From Candidatus Avelusimicrobium gallicola (GTDB lineage Bacteria; Elusimicrobiota; Elusimicrobia; Elusimicrobiales; UBA9959): DNA of 56,315 bases. Under the pieces are notes generated by a model, which searched no databases, had not been told where the DNA came from, and was given only the letters and a program-made list of their open reading frames with translations. The translations under genes and the position numbers were made by a program. The stretch is taken from assembly GCA_020722185.1 (NCBI GenBank), contig DYLH01000001.1, positions 1 to 56,315 on the forward strand. Reading direction: 5' to 3'. Of this stretch, positions 16,414-24,800 are shown in pieces. The first letter of the stretch is position 1. Each line of letters starts with the position of its first letter.

Positions 16414-17628
16414 CTAATTTTGCTCTTGGGAATTTCCAATCTTGTGTATTAGAATAGGCGAAAGAGAAAGAATTATAACCATAAAAGAATTAAATAAAAT
16501 CACTTTTCCCACTGTTAATTTCTCTGCGAGAAAACCATTTAATGTGAAGGAAAGAGGCATTACTGCAAAAGAGACAGTTGTTATCAGTGAAAAGAATCTG
16601 CCCTTAAATTCATCCACTACTCTATCTTGAAAGTATGAAAGTATAATCACATTCCCAAAACTCATTGATGCGCCAAGCAGTGTTAGAGAAAATAAAGAAA
16701 GATACTTGCTTTTCAAGAATGATAGAGAAAGAAAGAATAATCCGGCTGAGAATATTGAAATCGAGAGGGATTTTATGGGATCTCTTTTGTTTTTGCTAAA
16801 CCCCATAAGAAGAGAAATAGTTGTAAGCCCTAGCGCAAAAAAAGTTTCAAATATTGCCAGCCATTTAATGTCGAGAGATAGCGAGTATTTTACTATCATT
16901 GGGATGAGAATAAAAATTGGAGAGACAAAAAAATTAAGAAATGAAAAGAAAATAACTAGAAGAAATATTTCTTTTTCTCTCTTGAGATAAAAAAAACCTT
17001 CTTTAATATCTTTAATCCAACCTTGATTTGAGGATTGGCTCATCTTGAGATTTGATTTTATGAAAAAAACAAGGACAAAAGATGTCAGGTATGTGAGACA
17101 ATTGAGAAAAAAAGCGCCTTTCGCTCCAAGGCTTGAAAGCATTATTGCGCCTGCCGCCGCCCCTATCACAGAGGAGATCTGAGCTGAAGATGAATCTATG
17201 GCTGTTGCCTGTGGAAGAGCGTCTTTGCTCGTAAGCCTTTCAAGGGACCCAGCCGATGAGCTTTCAAAAAGCGGAGCAAAGGTTGAAATTAAAAAAACAC
17301 ACACAAGAGCCATAGTAAAATTAAGTTTCTCAAAATAAAATAAGAGAAAAAGAGTAAATGCAAAAAAGGCTCTGGCAAGATCTGCCATAAGCATTGTTTT
17401 TCTTCTGTCGAAACGATCAGATATTGCCCCCATAAAAGGTCCAAAAAGAACTATGGGCAAAAAAGTGGCAGACATTAGTATGCCCACATTCATCTTGCCT
17501 GAAGATGTTTCATTCAATGCCCACCATATAAGCGCTATTTGAAAAAATTTATCGCCTATAGCCGAAATTACACGTCCAAAGAAAAGTCTTCTAAAATCTG
17601 GAAAATCAAATAATGGATGCCCTTTCAT
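16414..17628 (-). CDS. MFS transporter, enterobactin-exporter/macrolide-efflux like
   Basis: Major facilitator superfamily protein of 404 residues with about 12 hydrophobic helices. The N-terminus (FRRLFFGRVISAIGDKFFQI) and the loop motif MGAISDRFDRRKTMLMAD are typical of the MFS_3 group (EntS/MefA-like drug or siderophore efflux). Its substrate cannot be predicted. The ATG overlaps the stop of the upstream GT-C-like gene (ATGA), so it belongs to the pyrB operon. Its C-terminus is short and ends without extra domains. Confidence 0.88.
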   Translation of the reverse strand: MKGHPLFDFPDFRRLFFGRVISAIGDKFFQIALIWWALNETSSGKMNVGILMSATFLPIVLFGPFMGAISDRFDRRKTMLMADLARAFFAFTLFLLFYFEKLNFTMALVCVFLISTFAPLFESSSAGSLERLTSKDALPQATAIDSSSAQISSVIGAAAGAIMLSSLGAKGAFFLNCLTYLTSFVLVFFIKSNLKMSQSSNQGWIKDIKEGFFYLKREKEIFLLVIFFSFLNFFVSPIFILIPMIVKYSLSLDIKWLAIFETFFALGLTTISLLMGFSKNKRDPIKSLSISIFSAGLFFLSLSFLKSKYLSLFSLTLLGASMSFGNVIILSYFQDRVVDEFKGRFFSLITTVSFAVMPLSFTLNGFLAEKLTVGKVILFNSFMVIILSLSPILIHKIGNSQEQN

Positions 17629-19352
17629 CTTTCATCCTTAGCATATTTTTCAGCTTTTTTAAGCCATTCAAGCAATTCAATAGCTTGTGAATTTTCATCC
17701 AATGTGCCCATTTTTAAGGCATATCTCAAAATTTCTTCCTTAACTGGTTTTAATGAAATCTGACCTATATATATTGGATACTCTAGACCTTGTTGTTTAT
17801 GTGGACCTATGAATGAATACTCATTTCTTTTAAGCCATTCTTTAGATACACTATCTCTTCTTACTGCTATGAGATTTTTTTGGTCAAAGTAAACCAAAGC
17901 CCATTTAGAGTGTGGCAGCTGAAAAGAGTAAAATGTGGTTAAAACAGCATACTCATCTTTTGTATTGACCTTTTTTCTGACCGGAATTAACTTGCTTGAA
18001 TAGGGCATTATCACAAGCTGAAAATCATAGAGGGAAGAAAAATTTTTCCATATAGGAATGGATGTTCTGGCTGACATGAATTGAGGAAGTAGATCGCTAA
18101 ATATGTATCTGCCATCCATAAAGACTTTATAGGAAGGATAAAGCTCCCAGCCGAGATACCCGCCCCATGCCCATGAATTATACATCCTCAAATGGCTAAG
18201 CTCTTTTTCATTTTCTTTTAGAAAAGAAGAAAGAGAGGGGGAAGAAAAATAAAATTTGGAAATTTTAAAGTTGAAATAATCCCTAGATACTGTGATTAAG
18301 AAATGTAGGCACAGCGCAGATATGAATATTATTGGCAGAGCAATCGTAGATTTTTTACCTTTAAAATCTTTCAAAAAGGAGGCAGAGAGGCCAGTGAGAA
18401 TAATTCCGGCAAAGATTGTAACTCTGACATGGATGAGAGCGGATATCACAAAGAAAAAAGCCATAAATACTTCAATAAAATTTATTTCCCTTTTTCGAAT
18501 AAAATTTATCAGATAGAGAATTGGAAAAGATATAAGCAAAAATGAGAATGGTCTAGCATAGTCAAATGTTATGTCAAAGTCCTGCCATTCAGATATATAG
18601 CTTTGATAGGATGAGGAGTGAATAAAATGCTGTGATATAACAGAATAAATTTTGTATCCATATGGATTTAGAAAAGTTCCAATTGTAGCGGCAATTAAAA
18701 TAAAAAGAAGTTTTTGGGAAAGCTTGAATGAAATTTTTTCCTTGCCTGCCAGAAAGGCAATGTTTTCATTTAGCATTTCTCCACAAAGAAATAGAAAAAT
18801 CAAAATTTGTCCATAGACAAATCCGCCATGGAAATTAACCCATATAGAGAAAAGCAAGAAAAAATAAAATGGATATTTCCCCGTGTAAGAGTTTTTCTTA
18901 GCCTTTTCAAGCAAGTACCATGAAAGAACAAAAAAGAATACTGAGAAATTTTCTGGCCTTATGTCATTTGAACTAAGAACGGCGGCGGCAGACAGTGGAA
19001 GCAACCAAATGCTGTGAATTGGCTTTGCTCCATGGAGATTGATTATCAAAGAAAGTATGCAAAGATATTGCGAAACAAGCAGTATTTTGAGAAAATAAAG
19101 AGATTCGATGCCAAACGAATTGTTTAATATGTAGTAGACAACCTGAGTGAGCCATTCAAAGTCTAACCAAGGTTTGCCATCCATTGTCCACGAGAGGAAA
19201 TCGCTGTGTGGTATAGAGAAATTCGATACTATAAATTTGCCAGCTGATAAATGCCAGAATATATCTGGATTGTTCATTGGCATTAAATAAAAAGGCAAAG
19301 AAAATACGATCCCAATCAGGGTAAAAGCTATCAAATCTTTTTTATTTGTCAT
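17625..19352 (-). CDS. Polytopic membrane protein, GT-C glycosyltransferase-like
   Basis: Membrane protein of 575 residues with about 10-12 hydrophobic helices in the first 390 residues and a soluble C-terminal part. The first loop has NPDIFWHLSAGKFI followed by PHSDFLSW and PWLDFEWL, the acidic loop pattern seen in GT-C-fold lipid-linked sugar transferases and their uncharacterised relatives. Acceptor and donor are unknown. The start is ATG 19352, overlapping the pyrB stop as ATGA; a longer frame beginning at 19439 lies inside pyrB and is rejected. The C-terminal region (after about 390) has MYNSWAWGGYLGWEL and DGRY, common in this group. Confidence 0.72.
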   Translation of the reverse strand: MTNKKDLIAFTLIGIVFSLPFYLMPMNNPDIFWHLSAGKFIVSNFSIPHSDFLSWTMDGKPWLDFEWLTQVVYYILNNSFGIESLYFLKILLVSQYLCILSLIINLHGAKPIHSIWLLPLSAAAVLSSNDIRPENFSVFFFVLSWYLLEKAKKNSYTGKYPFYFFLLFSIWVNFHGGFVYGQILIFLFLCGEMLNENIAFLAGKEKISFKLSQKLLFILIAATIGTFLNPYGYKIYSVISQHFIHSSSYQSYISEWQDFDITFDYARPFSFLLISFPILYLINFIRKREINFIEVFMAFFFVISALIHVRVTIFAGIILTGLSASFLKDFKGKKSTIALPIIFISALCLHFLITVSRDYFNFKISKFYFSSPSLSSFLKENEKELSHLRMYNSWAWGGYLGWELYPSYKVFMDGRYIFSDLLPQFMSARTSIPIWKNFSSLYDFQLVIMPYSSKLIPVRKKVNTKDEYAVLTTFYSFQLPHSKWALVYFDQKNLIAVRRDSVSKEWLKRNEYSFIGPHKQQGLEYPIYIGQISLKPVKEEILRYALKMGTLDENSQAIELLEWLKKAEKYAKDER

Positions 19353-20419
19353 TTTAATGCGGCTACTTTGTGATCTACTCCAAAGATTATGGATATCAAG
19401 GCAGCCCTTGCCCACATTCCATTTCTCTCTTGTCTCCAATACATGGCCCTTGGGTCTTCATCCACTGAAATTTCTATTTCGCTCCTTCTTGGAAGTGGAT
19501 GCATTATTATGGCAGTCTTTTTTATTATGTCAAGGTGTTTTTGTTTAAATTCAAATGAGGATATGTCAACTTTTTTAGATTCTCCATTTTTATCATGTTC
19601 ATCCTGTATCCTCGTCATATATATAGCATCAGCTTGAGATATCCCTTCTTCAAAATTATCGGTTTCGTAATAGCTTATATTGTGCTTTTTGAGAAATTCA
19701 AGTATGTCTGATTCCATGGCGAATTCTTTAGGTGATATGAAAATGAGTTTGACATTCTTATAATTCTTCATTAGATAGCTAAGAGATCTTACAGTTCTGC
19801 CCCTTTTGAGATCTCCTACCATGGCTATTGTTTTATTCTCTATTTCCGAATTAAAACTGCGATATAGTGTGTAGACATCAAGTATTGCCTGAGTGGGATG
19901 CTGGTCTTTGCCAGATCCGCCATTTATCACGGGTACAGGCCTGTTCGTTTTATTCATAAGCCAGGCTGTTTTTTCAACAAAATTTGGAGTTGGGTGTCGC
20001 ATTATTATCATGTCCACATAGCTTGAAAAGGTCCTTACAGTATCTTCTGGGGTTTCTCCTTTCAGTTCAGAAGAAGTTGAGGTATCCCTTATCTCTCCAG
20101 TTTTTATTCCGAGTATATGACAGGCGTTTAGAAATGATAAAAAAGTTCTGGTTGATGGTTGAACAAAGTACAGCATGGCCTTTTTGTGGCTTAAAAGAGA
20201 ATTGACAAAATCCATTCCCTCTTTTTTCTTTGTCATAGTTCTCAATTTGTCTGCTATTTCAAATATGTGAGTCAGTGATTTTCTGTCCAATTGTTGGGCG
20301 AAAAGACAGTCATATATTCTGCCATCTCTCTCAAAATATGGAAGTTTTTCTGATATGGGGAGAGAAAGAAATTTATTCCAGTCCTTTTCTATGCCTGTCA
20401 TAAGGGAAGTTCTATCCAT
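19349..20419 (-). CDS. pyrB: Aspartate carbamoyltransferase catalytic subunit
   Basis: Condenses carbamoyl phosphate and aspartate in pyrimidine synthesis. Motifs are complete: carbamoyl-phosphate loop VQPSTRT, HPTQA in the KDQHPTQAILDVYTL segment, MVGDLKRGRTVRSL, and MHPLPRRSEI. At 356 residues it is about 45 longer than the usual 305-310, through an N-terminal extension of roughly 40 residues and a longer C-terminal end. GGAGG lies six bases upstream of the ATG. No pyrI regulatory subunit is present. It is the first gene of a three-gene operon with two membrane proteins, an unusual partnership. Confidence 0.93.
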   Translation of the reverse strand: MDRTSLMTGIEKDWNKFLSLPISEKLPYFERDGRIYDCLFAQQLDRKSLTHIFEIADKLRTMTKKKEGMDFVNSLLSHKKAMLYFVQPSTRTFLSFLNACHILGIKTGEIRDTSTSSELKGETPEDTVRTFSSYVDMIIMRHPTPNFVEKTAWLMNKTNRPVPVINGGSGKDQHPTQAILDVYTLYRSFNSEIENKTIAMVGDLKRGRTVRSLSYLMKNYKNVKLIFISPKEFAMESDILEFLKKHNISYYETDNFEEGISQADAIYMTRIQDEHDKNGESKKVDISSFEFKQKHLDIIKKTAIIMHPLPRRSEIEISVDEDPRAMYWRQERNGMWARAALISIIFGVDHKVAALK

Positions 20420-20468
20420 CTTTTCCTCCGAAAACTAATTTTTAGATGAGCTATTGGAGCACATACAA

Positions 20469-20474
20469 ATTATA
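20469..20474 (-). promoter_or_regulatory. -10-like box for pyrB
   Basis: On the minus strand the sequence reads AATATAATTTG, a perfect TATAAT about 50 bases upstream of the pyrB start. No good -35 box was found at normal spacing. The 99-base gap also holds the divergent -10-like box of the methyltransferase gene. Confidence 0.35.
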
Positions 20475-20506
20475 TTATTTTAACGAAAGATTAGGCTACA
20501 ATTTTG

Positions 20507-20512
20507 TAAAAT
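20507..20512 (+). promoter_or_regulatory. -10-like box touching the methyltransferase start
   Basis: TGTAAAAT ends six bases before the ATG at 20519, with no Shine-Dalgarno in between. A start of transcription at the ATG itself is expected, making the mRNA leaderless. Confidence 0.4.
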
Positions 20513-20518
20513 AGATGC

Positions 20519-21187
20519 ATGTCTAAAGTGGACTTTGATGAATATGTAAATGAGTATGAAAAGCTTTTAAATAAGAACCTTTCTTTCTTTTCTAGAGATG
20601 ATTCTTATTTTTGTAAATACAAGGCTGATTTAATGGCTGAATATTCCAAAAATAAACCTAAGAAAATACTTGAATTTGGAGCGGGGATAGGGAGGAATAT
20701 TCCATTTATAAAACAGATTTTTCCTGAGAGCGAAATATCCGCCTATGATGTGTCTCAAAAATCGCTTGATTATCTCTCATCTAAATATCCTTATGTGAAA
20801 GTTATAAGAGAATTTGGTCAACAGGAAAATGAATTTGATCTGATATTTTGTTCAGTTGTTTATCATCACATAGCTGTATCTCAGAGAAATTCTATCACAA
20901 AGAGCATATACAGAGCTATGAAAAGTGGTGGTGAATTTTTTGTTTTTGAGCATAATCCAGTAAATCCGGTGACAAGAAAACTTGTCGAAAGATGTCCATA
21001 TGATGAAGATGCTGTTCTCATATCTCCCAAAGAACTTAAAGAAATGGCAAAAGAGGCGGGATTTAACTCTTTTTTGACAAGATACTATCTCTACTTCCCT
21101 CCAGTGCTTAAAATATCTTTTATAGAAAGGTTTTTTCGCTATATTCCTCTTGGCGGTCAGTATATGTTGAAAGCCAAGAAAAGTTGA
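20519..21187 (+). CDS. SAM-dependent methyltransferase (class I)
   Basis: Soluble Rossmann-fold methyltransferase of 222 residues. Motif I is ILEFGAGIGRNIPF near residue 52, the acidic end of strand 2 is in ISAYDVSQKSLDYL, and the motif IV/V region is DLIFCSVVYHHI followed by GGEFFVFEHNPVNP. The last pattern is common in methyltransferases near sugar or lipid biosynthesis genes, but the substrate is unknown. It is divergent from the pyrB operon and separated from the Rrf2 gene by its own promoter region. The start is supported by the adjoining -10-like box; a second ATG at 20515 is out of frame. Confidence 0.85.
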   Translation: MSKVDFDEYVNEYEKLLNKNLSFFSRDDSYFCKYKADLMAEYSKNKPKKILEFGAGIGRNIPFIKQIFPESEISAYDVSQKSLDYLSSKYPYVKVIREFGQQENEFDLIFCSVVYHHIAVSQRNSITKSIYRAMKSGGEFFVFEHNPVNPVTRKLVERCPYDEDAVLISPKELKEMAKEAGFNSFLTRYYLYFPPVLKISFIERFFRYIPLGGQYMLKAKKS

Positions 21188-21213
21188 ATTTTTCAATGTT
21201 AACAAATTATATA

Positions 21214-21241
21214 TTGACAAATAGCTGATAAGTGATACACT
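21214..21241 (+). promoter_or_regulatory. Promoter of the Rrf2-family gene
   Basis: A perfect -35 TTGACA at 21214-21219 is followed after 16 bases by TACACT (21236-21241). It lies between the methyltransferase stop and the regulator start, and is probably also the promoter that feeds the giant gene, since no comparable promoter was seen between 21735 and 21832. Confidence 0.5.
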
Positions 21242-21280
21242 ATAAGGTGAGCGCGAAGGCGTTTTATTTTTTGTTTTGCC

Positions 21281-21301
21281 ATCGGATGAAAAATATCCGA
21301 T
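21281..21301. promoter_or_regulatory. Perfect 7-7-7 inverted repeat, possible operator
   Basis: ATCGGAT at 21281-21287 and ATCCGAT at 21295-21301 form a perfect dyad around a seven-base A-rich spacer. It lies about 35 bases downstream of the likely transcription start and just before the probable ATG of the Rrf2-type gene. It could be the repressor's own operator or an mRNA hairpin near the start. Binding is not demonstrated. Confidence 0.4.
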
Positions 21302-21314
21302 GATGAGAAATACT

Positions 21315-21734
21315 ATGAAACTAAACAGAACCCTTGCTTATGGGCTGGCGTGTTTGCATTATCTTGGAGAGAAAAGAAGTCGAGAATGGACAGAGATAAA
21401 GGATATATCCAAATTTCAAGGTTTGCCTTTGGCATATTGCAATAAGGTGATGCAGGCTCTTGTTCATTCTGGTTTTATCGAGTCCAGAAAAGGAAAAGGT
21501 TATAGATTGATGAAAGATCTTGACGATATAAGTGTGTGGCAGCTGATGGAGGCTTTTACATTTAACGGCGCGCCAGAAAGCGGGAAGAAAGAGCTTTCTA
21601 TAAGGCTTTACTCAACTCTGGAAAAACAGGTTAATAAGTGGTTAATAGGCCTTACTGTCAGGGATATAATAGAGACAATGAAAGAAGATGAGAAAAGAAA
21701 AAGAGAAGAGGGGAAATTAGAAAGTAGAGAATAG
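21315..21734 (+). CDS. Rrf2-family transcriptional regulator
   Basis: Winged helix-turn-helix regulator of 139 residues from ATG 21315. The N-terminus MKLNRTLAYGLACLHYLGE, the LPLAYCNKVMQALVHSGFIESRKGKGYRL recognition/wing region and the following DDISVWQLMEAF match the Rrf2 layout (IscR, NsrR, CymR). Earlier in-frame starts exist (TTG 21276, ATG 21300 and 21303); 21315 matches the family N-terminus. The only cysteines are in the N-terminal half, and the loop after the wing lacks the three Cys that hold the Fe-S cluster in IscR/NsrR, so it is probably a cluster-less type. The C-terminus is a charged helix. It lies about 100 bases upstream of the giant gene in the same direction and may control it. 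Confidence 0.85.
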   Translation: MKLNRTLAYGLACLHYLGEKRSREWTEIKDISKFQGLPLAYCNKVMQALVHSGFIESRKGKGYRLMKDLDDISVWQLMEAFTFNGAPESGKKELSIRLYSTLEKQVNKWLIGLTVRDIIETMKEDEKRKREEGKLESRE

Positions 21735-21776
21735 ATATTGAGAGATTGAAGTTGTAGCGGCTGGTGAAAGGTGCAT

Positions 21777-21800
21777 TGTAGCGTTTGCCCTTGGCAAGCT
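21777..21800 (+). repeat. Partial inverted copy of the REP-like element
   Basis: TTGTAGCGTTTGCCCTTGGCAAGC includes TTGCCCTTGGC (21785-21795), the exact reverse complement of GCCAAGGGCAA at 21894-21904. It starts with the same GTAGC end. Another GTAGTTGC follows at 21813-21820. The gap 21735-21832 is otherwise purine-rich and gene-free. Confidence 0.5.
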
Positions 21801-21832
21801 AAAATGGAAATTGTAGTTGCAAATCGGAATTT

Positions 21833-24800
21833 ATGAAAGAAACTGAATTTAGAAAAAATGTAGTTGCGGGCTTTTGGTCCGCTTTTAAAGTGCGCCAAGG
21901 GCAAGCGCGCCAAGGGCGTGCAGCTACTACATTTTTATTTTTTATTTTTTATCTCTTAGTTTCCAATGCTTTTGCTGAACCTAGGATTAAAACAGTTGAA
22001 TATAACTTTGGTGGATATTATTCTGCAACTGATCTGGCTTCAAACTCGCAGTATAATTTTCCAACCAGAACTATAAAACTTCCTGAGAAGAAAAAAGAGA
22101 TAATAAGCGCCTGGCTTGAGTATGAAGGACTTGCTCGTTCAAACATTAATGTAAATCCAATCAGAATTTACTTTAATGCCGGGACCTCTGCTTCTACTAT
22201 CAGATTTCAGAGCTCTCAATACACCTCTCAAACGGGTGAGTCAATAAGACTTTTTGCCAGAGCTGATGTCACATCTGTTATATCAGCAGAGCTCGCTTCG
22301 CTTGAAACAGGAAGACAATTTACTGCTGGCGTAAGGATAACTGGTCCTACTTCAAATATGCATACAATGAAGCTCTATATAACTTATGAATACGATGATG
22401 CTTCATCTATACAGGTTAAAACTGTGCGTTTCCCGCTTTATTCAGATTATACAGAGAAAATAGCAGCTTTCACTGGACAGCATCCAGCAGGGACGGCCCT
22501 GATGCAGTATCAGGCAGATTTGCCAGATATGCGGTCAATACAGCAGCAATGGTTTGAAATTAAAGGTTTCAGGCAAAATACCACTGGAGACGGTTCTGTT
22601 TATGTAAACATAAATGGCGGGGCAAATGAACCGATACAAAATCATGATGATTCTTTAAACGATTCTTATTACTGGAAATATCTTTCTTCTTCAGGAATAG
22701 TTCAGGGGTTTTCAACAGGGACTTTACAGACAGCAAATATTGTAACGACAGTTGAGCCGAATAATCTTTTAAGCGGAGAGGTTGTGATAACTTATGAGGC
22801 TGATGCCTCCGCCTCAAGTAAAATACAAACAGTTAGATATTTTTTAGGTCAGGGGGAACTGGCAAATTCAACAACTTATTTTCAGATGCCTTTGTTTTTA
22901 AGAGAAGAAGGAATAAGTTTGAAAGAAGTTTATTTGAGAATAACTGGAAGTTTTGATTCATCCAGAGCTGACAGCTTGCCTATTGATTCAAAGATAGGTT
23001 CTACATTACTTTCGCAAAGGCTTTATTCTATACAGTCAGTTGCGGCGCAGATCTCAGGATATGAATTTTTTCATTCCTTGACTGGCGCAATTAGTGGTTG
23101 GATTGGAAACGGTACAGTTATTGGTTCAACAATAGCCGCTGTTTCAAATGCCGGTGGGGCTACTGGCGCTCACGGCGCAGAAATGATAGTTACGTATCAA
23201 TATAGCAATGATGCGGCTCATACCACAAATTATGGTGTTTTTAGTGGGAATTCAGCATCTGGAACCACAAAGCCATATTCTTATACATCCAATGTCTATT
23301 GGGTTGAGAGTGGGAGTTCAAAGACATTGACAGGATCATATGTCTATTCAAACACTATAAATAATGTCAACAGTCAGGATTTTAGCACTACAATTAGTTT
23401 TAATGGAAATAATGCCAGAACAGTCTCAAATAGGACAATTGCCGAAGCAACTACGGTCTCAAGATTTTACCAGAATCTTTCTCAGGTTTTTATCGGAAAT
23501 ACTTCCTTCACATCCAATTACACAATAAGCACGACACGTGGGGCCTTCGGCGGCCAAAGCTATATAAGCTACTTGTATGTTCCTCCGCCAAAAGAAACAC
23601 TGAGTTTAAATCAGAAAAAAACAGATGATACAATAATTTCACCAAACACTTACACAAATCAAGATACAGTAAAATTTGAAGCAATCGTTTCAAGTTCAAT
23701 GACTGCTGATAATTTGGCTCTTGTTGTAGAAGTAAAACCAAATGCTTCCGCTTTTAATGGACTGAATTTAACTACTGGAACTATTTCTGCCTACAATAAT
23801 AGTCCAATCACAGTAAGTGTAAGCTCATCCGGGCTTATTTCAGGGACTCTTTACAAATGGCGGGCAAGGGTTTTGGGAGATGGTGGCACAAGTGCGTGGA
23901 TAAATTTCACCGCTCCTTCTTTTGGCGTAGACTTATCAACTCCGCCAGCTCCAGCTATGGCAAATATTACTCCACAGGATGACGAAAACCTAAATTATGG
24001 CAGTGTTTCATTTGATTTTGAGGATGTAACTGATTCTGGCGGTTCAGGGCTTAAAAATTACGAAGTTCAAGTTGCAACTTCTTCTGATTTTACAGCAATA
24101 ACTTTTAGTTCTCAACCTGTTGCTTCTTTAGCTTCTTCAACTTTTTCTGAAAATTACTATTACTGGAGGGTGCGTTCTTATGATAATGCAGGTAATATAA
24201 GTGTTTGGTCATCTACGAGAAGTTTCAGGATAGATTTGAGCTCGCCGATAATTACAGACAATCAGTTGGGGGATAATGTCTGGAGAAAAGAAAACAATGC
24301 CGTTTATGACATTGATTTTGCAGATACTGGTGGTTCTCTATTAAAACAAGTTGAAGTTAAGATAACTTCTGGACCAAATCAGAGCGGGACAGTATTCGCA
24401 GATTGGACACCTGTTTTGACAAATATAAATTCCGGTACCTACACAAATAATTGGCCACTTCCTGCTGGCGTTTGGGATTTAATTCAAAGTTGGACAACCA
24501 ATTATGTCTCCATCAAAGTTATAGACTATTCCACAAATACCAAAGTATTAAATGATGCATTTTATATTCTAAAAGATACGCAGTCGCCAACATTCACAAA
24601 TGCGGAATTTGGTGGGGATTTGATTTGGAGAAAGACAGGCAGGGATTATAATGTGGATTTTATGGATATTTTTTCAAAGTTAGGAGGGGCTAAATATGAA
24701 GCATGGACTGGAATTGGTAAAACAGGAACTCAGAAAATCCCCTTAACTTCAATTGCAGGTGTTTCGGGGTCATCTTTTGTAACTGACTGGCCTGTGGATT

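Noticed and set aside
19353-19439. Longer start of the GT-C-like protein inside pyrB.
   Set aside because: ATG 19352 overlaps the pyrB stop and begins right before the first membrane helix; the extension is pyrB coding in another frame.
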